A stretch of 64,000 nucleotides of DNA, taken from contig CM082588.2 of assembly GCA_040954595.2 (NCBI GenBank), forward strand, positions 1,054,001 to 1,118,000. Reading direction: 5' to 3'. The notes below the pieces were generated by a model. It was not told where the DNA came from and ran no database searches. It saw only the letters and a list, made by a program, of their open reading frames with translations. This DNA is from Balanoglossus misakiensis (lineage: Eukaryota; Hemichordata). How positions within the stretch are numbered: the first letter of the stretch is position 1; each line of letters starts with the position of its first letter. This document shows positions 10,567-20,365 of this stretch, piece by piece. The position numbers were made by a program, and so were the translations under genes.

Positions 10567-13500
10567 GTAAGTCCTCTCCTTGTATAATACTGGGTACTCT
10601 CTATAAAGATTTGTCGTCAATTTCAAAGTTGTTCTTGCATTGTGGTAATGAATTGTATGTGGGTCAGTCCAGCAAGGTACTTAAGTGCATGAAGTGTGAA
10701 AAATAGTTGGAAAGACAGTTCCTGGTTGTCATGAATTTGTAGCCTCTGATGAGGGTTATCGAACAATGTACATTGTCATTGCCGTGACTAGCGAATGGGT
10801 CTTGTCAACTACTTTTTCACACGTCATGTGTCTTTCCTTGCAAGACGAAATTGTGTTTTGGTAGCAGTTTCAGTGACTCCAATCTTTTTTTAATATCCAC
10901 TAAATTTTATCACGTGTAAAGGGAACATTAAATCTTGAAGTTTATGGCAACTTTAGTGGTGGTGAATTGTCAGCATACCAGTTTCAGAGATAACGTACTG
11001 GTAGAATGATTTTGGCGGTGCCGTAGTTTATTTCGGTTAAGAAGAACACATCTTTGTCTGGGAGATCTGCTTCCATATTTTATTAAATGTCAAACTGTTG
11101 TCATGGAACCTTTTGTTGCCAGTGACGTCATTCTAACTTTATACTTCCATATAAGGAAAATCTGACCTCCTTGTTGGGGTCAGGTGAGAAAAACCAATAG
11201 AGCAGACTACAAATCTGCCGTTTTATCAGTTTTTGACCAAATAATAAGAATTTTAACATGGCTATTCCCCAATACCTGTCATCATAATGTTTACAAATAA
11301 TTAGACTGAGATGTAACTCTACCATGAAAATGATACAACATCATAATCAATATTTCAAAAATTTGACTTGGTTTTTATTATCAACTTTTCAAAACTTACC
11401 AAAGTACACTTACTTTGTAAAGATGTGATGATAGTGCAGGGAAGGTCTGATCTAAAAATAGTTGAATAAACAGAGCAAAAACATTAACCCTTGTTCTGTT
11501 TGAAACATACATTAAATTTGATCCAGATAATTAATAATACAATAATCATGTCAAATTGAACTGAGTTGTGAACATTAATAATTTTTAACTGACATTTCAA
11601 AATGTTCACATTGTCTAGTTTCTTTTAAATACTCCTCTGAATAAAGTTACATTAGATAATGTGATCTCAACATATTTTCTCATATGTTTTTTAAGGGTAA
11701 TTATCTAATTTAGTAATAGTCATTATTTCCTTAGCATTATTTAAGTTAACTGTCTGAGCATAGCAGAACATAGACAAATGCGGAATTCTAAGCGAGCTGA
11801 ACCGGCCACCCCTTCACTAAAATGATACGTTCCATGTCTGGTGCATAAATATCTGGCTCCCTTCCACAAAGTATATACACGAATTCAAGGCCGTTCAGCT
11901 ATACTTTGAAAATGAGGACACGACACACGCTACTTCCCTCTGACCTGAACGCAAACACCACTCCTTATTTCTGCCTCTGTTCTAATTTCTGGCCGAGCTC
12001 CACATGTTTTTGCGGTGTGTACAAACGGATGTTGGGCAGACACGACTCAGTAATCAGTATTTCCTGAATACAAGGCAAAAATCAAGCAGTGGTATTCACG
12101 GGTCATCGTGACCTTGGCATTGACCTTGTTCCTTGATTCATTAGTTTTGCTGACATTGGGATGGAATTAGTGCTGGTATAGATTTGATAAAAAATCGAAT
12201 ACTAAAACCGAATGGGGTTATTTTATGTTGTACGGTCATGGATTGTACGCTTTGAGGCCAAGGTCAGAATAGTGCAGTGTTCAATGTAAGGATGTCAAAC
12301 CATAGAAACGCTCTATGTCATTCAGTGCTGTCCAATCATAGCCCTCTATACTTATCAGTTATTCTCAAATGTTGGATCATTTCTTTTTGTGTTGTGACCG
12401 ATTTGTTTCTCCGAAACCCAGTTTCGTATTTGAATAATATGTGGACACAGGAGACAGGATGCTGTAAAAATAACACAAATTGCGGAGGATAAGTACAAAG
12501 TGGTGAATGATCGTCAGAATTAATTAACAGTCCAGCCTCCGCTCATGTAGGGTTGAGTTGAGAGGTTCAAGGAAAAGAACATTAGCATAGTCTACCCCCA
12601 TTGACTGGTACGGTCACCATGACGTCGGTTACCATGACGTCATCGCCGCAATTCAGAGTCCGGGCCGGGTCTGTTCTTCATAGCTTATGCTAAATTCAGA
12701 TATGTCCTTCTATAAAATTAGACAAAAAAATATAATTCGGTTTTCATTAATATATGGCAACAAGTATTGATATCAGTCAACATAGGTGAAGAGGTTCTTC
12801 ATACCATGTACTGGGCAAGGAACTAGAAATGCCCGCTTTGAGTCACAACTGGTAGAATGAAAGACTACTTGAAACACTGCAAAATCAGACAGGGAAACAT
12901 GCTGCCTGAAAGCAAACAAAGAAACAGTAACGGAACAAATCATATATCAAGTGAAAATCCCCAATCCCAAATTCTCAACTTTTGGTAACATTTTACAGTG
13001 TTTTATCAATCGATTTATTGTCTGGTCTGCTGGTAGTTGTCCTTCGTGTGGTGGCCATGGCCCTCAACCGACAACTACTGGTGGTCACCACATTTATATT
13101 CCGTGCACATATTCCAAGCAGTAACAGTGAGTTCAAGAACACTCACCTCAAGGATAGACAGACTGCACTTATAGTGTGCGATTCTGTAAAGGTACATCAT
13201 AAACTCAAAAAAAGCATTTGTTAACTCTTAAAAATACGATATCACATCACAAAGATTTCTTTTCAGATCTGTTTCTCATCCTGTGAGTTAACATGTCAGG
13301 ATTACGAACATATATGATTGTGCGTCCAATTGATGATACCCTTGACATGGGAAGATTTCACCTTCAACGGACATTGATCTTTATAAGGTGACCCCGACCT
13401 GACGTAGCCTTTTACATTTAGCAAATGATTCAAGATTGATAAAGCAGCAGGATTTTTCATTGTCATACTGGCACAGTTACAGTCTATAATCCTGCTTTGG

Positions 13501-16500
13501 AGGAAAGTGTATGTTTTTACCCTTGTGATTAAAACTTCTTTTGATGGTCATGGTTAGATAATAGGTGTATGATCAATTAATTTCTCTGATGATAAGTTTC
13601 TCTCATATTTTAAATGTAGGGTACATATCAAGTTTGTTTGATGAAAATTACCCAATGTTGTATCAGACATTACTTGGGAGAACATTGATGGATGACAGTG
13701 ACATGTCCAAAAAAGTTCATTTTGTTAGCAGCTGTTAACAACAAACATAAACAGCCATTTGCACATAAAAGCAAGCAGATGCATACTGTGTTCAGGTCAA
13801 GGTGTTCTGGTTGGTTTTGTCTCTGAGTTGTTACCAAGGTAACAACTAGTTCATTGAAACGTGACAGCATCTTTAGTTTTCGTATATATTTAACGCTACA
13901 CACACCTGTACAATATGTAGATAGTTCTATTATCCTAAAATTGCCTACAGCATATTGACACCAGTATACCACATTTCATTATCTTTCCAGAACCATTTCA
14001 TACAAAATTTAATTCAGGGTTATATCGAATATATTTGTATATAATCTGCTGGTTCTATATAAGGTCAGTTTGCATGAGACTCCACCTGTACATGGGCTGT
14101 TTGCGGATTTGCATTTAAAATAGGCTTGGCTGGGTTAGAGGGGGTGGTACATGTAGAACGGATTGGTAGCAAATTTCTGTTCAAGGCCAGTCATATAGAC
14201 AAAGCTCCAACAATAAAAGTACAGATCGCAGCACACACTATTTGACCAAACGGCGCAGATGATGATTGCACATAATGGCCGAAAAATACTCAGCATTGTA
14301 AACATTCAGTCCACAAAAAGTCTGCTTTATGCAAGTCAGTGGAAAAGAAATCCAATTTACTGGTATTAATTCATTCTGATTTATATTTTGTTTCATGAGG
14401 TGATTTCGACCACATATACATATTACCCAGTCCTACCCGTCTGTAAAATGGTGCGTGCCATTCTTCCAAGGTCATCTCAGTTCAGACTGGGGACATGGAC
14501 TGTCTCTGCCTCAAATTAAAATCCCCATGATTCATAGTCGAGAAAGGTGCCAGATTTTACGACTTCGCATTGAAACCCTCAGTGTCTTTGTAAATGACCA
14601 AGGACATTGCTTTCATTCGCCAAGCTGCAGTAAAATGCCAAGCTGCAGTGAAATATGCTGATTAATGTCTTGTAATGCAGACATTGCAACAAAGAGATGT
14701 GAAGCATATCTTTGCCAGAGGTTTTTGCAACTTAACAAAAACTCTCCTTGCACATATTAATTCTTACAGCAATTTCAAGATCAGCTTTTCACAAGATGGA
14801 GGTTGTGTCTGATATTAGCATAATAATGCCAAGAACACTTCAGTGATAGATGGGCAGACTGATAGGTTGTGTTCTTGAACTCCGCTTTGCTTTTCATCTT
14901 TTTATTTTACTCTTAAACACAGTGGTGTGTTGTCCTGCAACAAGGGCTTTGGTCTTTCATTGTTCAAATATCTATCAGCCATAGTCACCCTGTCAGCGTT
15001 GACAGTATCAGGGTTATCCGGTCATGGCAGCGCATGCGCTTGTTGAAGGTCACAGGGTCAAGGAAAAACCTACGGCTTGCAATGGATAAACACCAAAGTG
15101 GGGCATCCGAATTCCCAAGGACACAACTCAGAGGTTTTTTATTCAGACGAGTACTTTATTAAATAAATCAAAATTGTTGAATATTTGCTGCAAGTTGTCT
15201 AGCTGGCCAGTTATAATTTTTAGGGATTTGTCTCACTAGAATGTGACAGATATGTGATAATATCCATTCAACAAATAACTTACATGATCATTTGTGTGCC
15301 CTGATAACCTGTGTTCTGTATACTTGCTTAATGTCTATGACTTTCTGGGTAGAGAATTTTAGCCTGGATGTGCCACAGAACAATTGGTACTGGTAAAAAC
15401 AATTCAAAAATGGACAAGTCTGGTAACAGTTAAATGACCAAATCACTGCTTTGGAAACTTGTGTACATAAAAATCTGATGAGCGCCCCCTTGTGGTCATA
15501 CATTTGGTTGCTGATTACCCATGATCAGTTTTATACTTTAGTCATACATTTATTCAAACAGATAATGTTGTAGACTCTCAACTTTCAATGGACTTTAATT
15601 ATTTAAATGGTGTTAAAGGGTTGGGAAGTAATGAAGTGCATTTTAACTTCCGGGCCTAATAAATTTTAATATTCATCCTTTCTATTAAAAGGAAGTACAA
15701 AGTTCATTTGGTAGGGTTTATAGATTTTGTTGAGGATAATTCTTATGTTAATGTTGGGTAATTTGAGTTGGCGTAGACAGTAAATCACCTTAAAACAGTA
15801 AAGTTCAGTCCAGTTGTATTTTTCCTGCAGATAAGTTGTTGATGCCATGATGTGTCTGGCACTGTTTGGTTCAAGGACAGGTCTGGCGGCCGTCGTATAT
15901 CCTCGACTGGGTGCAGTCGAGTCGCATATAAATGCCATAAAGTTTAACAATGGGCTGAACTTAAAACACATTGCTGACATTTTAAAGAAATCTAGCAGGT
16001 AGGCACTCATCGGGAAATTGATGTGGATGATTGGAGCCCCCATGGAACATTATTTGAAGAAAAATTAGATTTTTCTTTGTATTCATCTATGTAGACAATT
16101 ATGAAATTAAAATTTTCATAATGGAAATTGTAACTGAGTAATTTAGAAGTCCCTGAAACTCAATATGCCGGTTTATTTATAGTCAGTTAGTCCCTGTATA
16201 TGATTAGAAATTTAGTCATCATACTTGTAGCATTCATGGTCAAAGAAATTTTCAAAAAAAAACTAAGTAGATGGTAATCAAGGTCTAAATTATTAGTGAT
16301 GGTAAAAATAAATCAGCCACTCTTTTCAGAGATGTTTTCCATCTTCCTCTAATAAGCTGTCTACATCCCCTACTCCCTCTATCAAAAGCTCCCCTTTCTC
16401 ACAAGTAATCAGAAATGACTGCAAGGATGTTGAGAAATACATGGATTCAAAAAGGACTTCGGGTTAGATCCTTGAGATGAAATCAAGATGTGAGGATGGA

Positions 16501-18910
16501 CTTCTCAGAACTGAGAAGAAAAGTTGTTGCCGGGCGACAGGGATGATGATGTTTACTCTCTGATGGAAGACTGTCATTGCATCACTGTGTCCTTGACAAC
16601 CGTAGAAGACGTCTAAAAACTGACCCACATATTCAACATATATTTATAGCAGAGTCGTACAGGAAGTCACCAGTAATTGTTGCCACGGTTGTAGGTTGTT
16701 GATGAATGGGTTTTTTCTACGAATTCCACCTTTTTTTTTACATAGCCTGGTTTACATTTTTATGGAAAAGAGGTTAGCGTTCAATCACCCCTGTCTAATC
16801 TGCATAATCAGTGACACCCATCTCATTATAATAATTTATTCGCAAGGTCAGCATGACGAAACCTTAATATAGAATATGTAGTGAAATAAGCTCCGCCCAC
16901 TGATGAGAGTTAAGTAGCTGGGCAAGGACAACCCATGATGAGTATAATGTGCGTCCTACGTCAGCCCACAACCAGACAGTAAAGGTGTCACAGTATAATT
17001 GACTGCTCATTACTCTATATCATAAAAGTCAACATCTTGGTACCTCCGTCATAAAAGTCAACTTATCTCCGACGAGAACACGAGACGAGCATCACCCAAA
17101 GAAGTTCTCCAGTGAATCTACGGAAAGAGAAGACACTGTGGTAGCACAGCCTCTGGTGGCTTACTACAGTGATAGCCGTCGCCTTGTCAGAAAACTGTGT
17201 CCAGATATATAACAGTACTAGTTGTGAAGACGAGAAAAAAAACCCTGATGTCGAGTTTGGAGTCCGGACCCTGTACAGCCGCTGTGTCCTCACACTACTA
17301 CAACAACACCGCTATCAACTATTCCACCAACAGTAAGAAGAGCAATATGGCCAGTGAAGTTTGTTCTCAAGCATCAGCAGGAGTAGACTGTAACTGCCCG
17401 CCTCTGGAGTCCAAAAACTCAATCTTGTATAAACTACTTACAAATACTGTGTGCGGGGCACCATGCTGTCGCAAGGACCACCATATTAGGAGAGAGATGA
17501 CCAACCACCACATGGAAAATAGCAAATTGAAAGTACTTTTACAAGAAGTTAGGAATGAACAACCAGTACCTTAAAAAGACTCCAATGTATGCAATGTCTT
17601 AACAGTGTTTAAAGGTTAGAGATCAGTTATTTTAAAATTTCTCACAAAGTCCTTCTTCTGTGCTACTGGTAATTTTCTTTTTCACAGTATTGTCCGGGTT
17701 GAAAGCTGATTTGAATTCAGGTGGATCCTGTCACAATACAAACAGAAAAAAATCTGTGAGACTGAAAGAAGAGCTGAAAGTTGATTACCGGTGTTACGTT
17801 TTTTTATGTTTATTACCATGACACGTCGAAAACATGACACAAACTCTGGCATGATGCCAAATAGGAAACATGCTAGCCATCTGACAGACTGCTCAAGGCC
17901 AGTTATTGACATGGCTTTAGTTTTCAATGCTCAACCAAGGCAATGTCAATGTAAAAGTCAACTCCATTGACTCCATCTACACCTTTTGACTTTCAATATA
18001 GTCACCATGGGTCAGCTAGGAGTTTTTTCCCTCCAGATTTTCATTAGTAGCTAATTACCCAATCGCTCTTGACTACCTGTTGCTGGTTGCTTTTTTTCTT
18101 TTCCATGTCCATGAATCAGAAGATACTTAATGGTTTAGACAAATGTTAACCTTGTTTTCAATTCCAGATTTAGTTTCAGTTTTCTTGATATCGTAATTTG
18201 TAAACCAGTTAAGAAACCAACTGGTCTTTGTAGCAAGGAGCTTGGTTTATAAGCACTTCACTACATCCACCATGATTTGTTTCAAATCCATGTGTCTTCT
18301 GTGGTATAGACTGGGGGAACGGTATTCAATTGGATTGTGGTCAATTGCTCCCTCCCTCCCCCAAAGTTGTTTGGGTTTCAACGACTTCTTTGGCATTTTA
18401 CTGAGTTGAGTTGATGGGATTGGTCAAGATAAGAGTGTGGTAGTTTTCATAGGTTGAATCTCTAGATAGTCTGTTACTTTTTAACCCTTTCACCACCATG
18501 GTTTGGTCCAAATCCATTGTTTTGTATGGTAAAGTTGGACCTCTATAGACGAAAACAGGGGTAAAAGGTGTCTGGCAGAATAATCACACATCAATCGTTA
18601 TTAATATGTGCAACATAGTTATGGTGATGAAAATAATAATGACGATTTCTTTCTTTAATTATTTGCTACAGAGACTCCATCATTGCTTAACCCCGCTGCT
18701 GTGGAAGAATTTCAAAGCGACGCACAGTTATGTTTGAGTGAATATGTGATGGCCATGCATCCGAACGACCCTCTCCGGTTTGCCCGAATACTTCTGGGCC
18801 TTCCATCACTTCGTAACATCAAACGACAAGCTCTCATCGAGTTGTTCTTTCGTCCATTGATTGGTGATGTCTGTATGGAGGAGGTATTAGCAACAATGTT
18901 ACAGCAGTAA
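9915..18910 (+). CDS. NR0B-family orphan nuclear receptor (DAX1/SHP-like), two coding exons
   Basis: Joined CDS 9915-10566 and 18672-18910, 297 codons including the stop, 296 aa. The protein has an N-terminal CQCP...SILYSLL module, a His-rich tract, and a ligand-binding domain entered directly without a C4 zinc-finger domain. That is the hallmark of NR0B receptors (vertebrate NR0B1/DAX1, NR0B2/SHP), which act in the nucleus mainly as co-repressors by binding other receptors through LxxLL-like motifs. Length is nearer SHP (about 260 aa) than DAX1 (about 470 aa), with one N-terminal module. The single intron falls after the -NP- of the YLNP segment. As I recall, vertebrate DAX1/SHP introns sit at the same place (LFNP), supporting orthology. 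The CpG-rich region at 9470-9720 is the likely promoter. I cannot say whether it is pro-orthologous to both vertebrate genes. Confidence 0.88.
10098..10175 (+). repeat. CAT/CAC-rich tract encoding a poly-His segment in NR0B
   Basis: About 26 codons, mainly CAT and CAC with CGT interruptions, encode a run with more than 20 His. The mixed codons show it is not a fresh perfect expansion. Such tracts are uncommon in nuclear receptors; they may bind metal ions or direct nuclear-speckle localisation, which is not shown here. Confidence 0.9.
11123..11130. promoter_or_regulatory. CRE-like TGACGTCA
   Basis: Exact 8-bp cAMP-response-element consensus (CREB/ATF family), 0.56 kb into the NR0B intron. 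Motif match only. Confidence 0.35.
12100..12128 (+). promoter_or_regulatory. Palindromic IR3 (ERE-like) element plus paired NR5A/ERR-type half sites
   Basis: GGGTCA-TCG-TGACCT (12100-12114) is an inverted repeat with 3-base spacing, the layout used by oestrogen-receptor-type dimers; its core GGTCAnnnTGACC is a full consensus. Its right arm extends to TGACCTTG (12109-12116), and a second TGACCTTG follows at 12121-12128. TGACCTTG is the reverse of CAAGGTCA, the extended half site of NR5A (SF-1/LRH-1) and ERR monomers. A further CAAGGTCA is at 12259-12266. In vertebrates NR5A receptors activate NR0B genes and are repressed by their products, so a feedback enhancer is plausible. Confidence 0.45.
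12620..12642. promoter_or_regulatory. Tandem CRE-like pair
   Basis: TGACGTCG (12620-12627) and TGACGTCA (12635-12642), each preceded by ACCA, repeat with a 15-bp offset. CREB/ATF-type sites in the NR0B intron; motif match only. Confidence 0.4.
13033..13078. repeat. Inverted repeat with inner palindrome
   Basis: GTAGTTGTC (13033-13041) and GACAACTAC (13070-13078) are exact reverse complements enclosing a loop with the palindrome GGCCATGGCC (13053-13062). Confidence 0.6.
15047..15060 (+). promoter_or_regulatory. DR2 nuclear receptor motif
   Basis: AGGTCA-CA-GGGTCA, a direct repeat with 2-base spacing as bound by RAR/RXR-type heterodimers, within the NR0B intron. Motif match only. Confidence 0.35.
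17248..17574 (+). CDS. Small ORF with NR0B-type LxxLL module inside the NR0B intron
   Basis: An open frame of 108 codons from ATG 17248 to TAA (17572-17574). It encodes DCNCPPLESKNSILYKLL followed by a Cys-rich CGAPCCRKDHH segment and, near the C-terminus, KLKVLLQE. The CNCP...SILYKLL block parallels CQCP...SILYSLL at the start of NR0B exon 1. The CC-KDH segment recalls the Cys-rich repeats of vertebrate DAX1, where several such modules occur in tandem. Two LxxLL motifs (LYKLL, LKVLL) could dock on receptor AF-2 grooves. It is on the NR0B strand but ends in a stop, and I find no good donor in phase with exon 2. It may be an alternative transcript making a DBD-less, LBD-less peptide, a nested gene, or a remnant of a duplicated NR0B first exon. 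Coding status is likely from the motif conservation but unproven. ATG 17347 is an alternative start. Confidence 0.6.
   Translation: MSSLESGPCTAAVSSHYYNNTAINYSTNSKKSNMASEVCSQASAGVDCNCPPLESKNSILYKLLTNTVCGAPCCRKDHHIRREMTNHHMENSKLKVLLQEVRNEQPVP
18481..18560. repeat. Dispersed short repeat, copy 1 (MITE-like)
   Basis: Starts TTAACCCTTTCACC and shares ATGGTTTGGTCCAAA, CCATTGTTTT and GTTGGACCTC with the copy at 26262-26336. The copy at 26262 ends in GGTGAAAGGGTTTAA, the reverse complement of this start, suggesting short terminal inverted repeats. Family unknown to me. Confidence 0.55.
18672..18910 (+). CDS. NR0B exon 2: C-terminal ligand-binding domain with AF-2 helix
   Basis: Acceptor CTACAG at 18671; the two first bases complete a Glu codon. 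It reads ETPSLLNPAAVEEFQ..., then RFARILLGLPSLRNIK, IELFFRPLIGDV and MEEVLATMLQQ, stop TAA. ELFFRPLIG-V is the block shared by DAX1 and SHP before the C-terminal AF-2 helix (here MEEVLATML). It finishes the domain begun in exon 1. An AG two bases later would give an early stop, so 18672 is the supported start. Confidence 0.9.
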
Positions 18911-19029
18911 CTCTACAAAGTATCAGCCTTTTATACTTGATATGCGACAAAAAAAAGTTGTGGAGAAAGGATTTTATTTATTTATCTTTCTTAAATGTTA
19001 TAAATTGACATTTTAGGATTAAGCTGTTG

Positions 19030-19035
19030 AATAAA
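19030..19035 (+). terminator. NR0B poly(A) signal AATAAA (proximal)
   Basis: Canonical hexamer 120 bp after the NR0B stop. Further AATAAA at 19241-19246 and at 22161-22166 (followed by T/G-rich sequence) could give longer 3'UTRs. Confidence 0.5.
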
Positions 19036-19549
19036 AACCCTTGTCTGAATTTACATAAAGATGCTATGTAAAATATTCACGTTTTTTCTTCTTTCATCAT
19101 GATATTTATTAAACTAGAAAAGACAAAATAATAGTATCGAAGGCTGGTACCGGTTACACTGTGATTTGTGAGGCAGCTATTTTCAGACTTAAAAGAGAGT
19201 ACAAGTTACTTTGTTATAGAGTAGACTGGCAAACTCGATTAATAAATCATTTATTTATATGATGTACAATTGTGCTTCACCTCTGATCTTCTCCCAACGC
19301 AGCTGTTAATATCGTGCATGTTTAGAGAAGTTATAAAAGTTATAACCGAGATGTTTTTATTTGCTGTAAACAATATGTTAATAATATTCATATTCATTTG
19401 AATCCACTTTGTTTGTTATTGAAGACTTTGTTCAAAAATCTGTTTCTCTCAAATATTTGAATTTTTAGTGAAACATGCAGAAAGCCATTCCAAGAATTTA
19501 GATAGTGATACATTGTTTTGTCAGATAGTAAAAGCACACATCACCATTT

Positions 19550-19633
19550 TGTAACATTGTACTTCAGAATGGTAACATTGTTTCCCACAACTGTAACAAT
19601 GTATTTGCAGATTGTAACTTTGTATACAGAATT
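19550..19633. repeat. Four-copy 21-bp tandem repeat, each with a SOX-like site
   Basis: Units begin near 19550, 19571, 19592 and 19613. The cores AACATTGT (19553), AACATTGT (19574), AACAATGT (19595) and AACTTTGT (19616) are exactly 21 bp apart and each contains a SOX-type A/T-ACAA-A/T-G core on one strand. The flanks are diverged while the cores are kept. It lies 0.65 kb past the NR0B stop. Confidence 0.75.
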
Positions 19634-20353
19634 GCTAAGACTTTTTAAACCTTGATCTTTTTGGATTCCGTTTTTCGTTCCACTTTTGGTTAAATTCTTA
19701 CAAGAATGCGACTACCGGCTAACATAATTTATTGCCTATGATGGGTTCTCTTTATTCACCTCAGTGTGTCTGCAAAAGTAAATGTTTATTTTGTGATCTT
19801 AAAAGTTTCTACATTTTATGATTTGTGATACAAAACGAGAAAAGGAAGAGTTTGACTGGAGAGAAAGCATTGTTAATGTTATTCCACAAAATCGTGTTTG
19901 CATTATGAAAGTAGGAATAGTGTATATTATGCTAAGAGAGATCTATTTTATTGGCTTATTTAATTGAAGTTCACCAAGTGAGCTAAAGTAAGAGCATCTG
20001 TTACCTACCATATTCATCTTTCTGTAGGAGTTCATCTGAATGTGTTAGACTTTCTCTTTATTCACTTTTTATAGTTCACTATCAATCTTGTTTTTTCACC
20101 CGCTGTTTTCCCGTTACATTTATGCAGGATTTCAGTCCACAAGTTCTGAGTGCATTCATGTGTACTTTAGTTCAAGTCGAGTTTCACTGCAATTGTGTAC
20201 TACACGAAGTAAGTTTCCGAGACGTGTTTTGAAATTTTGTGGACAGATTTCATTATTTTAAGTTCAGTTGGCAAATCCCAGTTTGACCTGTAGTAACACT
20301 TGTAAGCATGCAAGATATTTTTGTCACTGAACAATGAAATATATCAGCTTGAG

Positions 20354-20365
20354 AGGTCAAGGTCA
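20354..20365 (+). promoter_or_regulatory. DR0 nuclear receptor motif
   Basis: AGGTCA directly followed by AGGTCA; contains TCAAGGTCA (20357-20365). DR0 is the preferred layout of NR6A1 (GCNF), and the TCAAGGTCA part suits NR5A monomers. Located 1.4 kb downstream of the NR0B stop. Confidence 0.4.

Larger units (their letters stand above)
10567..18671 (+). other. NR0B intron (8.1 kb)
   Basis: GTAAGT donor and CTACAG acceptor. Apart from the open frame at 17248-17574, I recognise no coding sequence. It contains candidate elements: TGACGTCA (11123), a palindromic receptor element with two CAAGGTCA-type sites (12100-12128) and a third (12259), two CRE-like sites (12620-12642), further CAAGGTCA sites at 14467 and 16843, a DR2 (15047-15060), an inverted repeat (13033-13078), and one copy of a dispersed short repeat (18481-18560). 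Confidence 0.8.

Noticed and set aside
15666-16043. 125-codon minus-strand frame in the NR0B intron
   Set aside because: No recognisable domain, no promoter or splice context, and composition like its surroundings. Possibly a chance frame.
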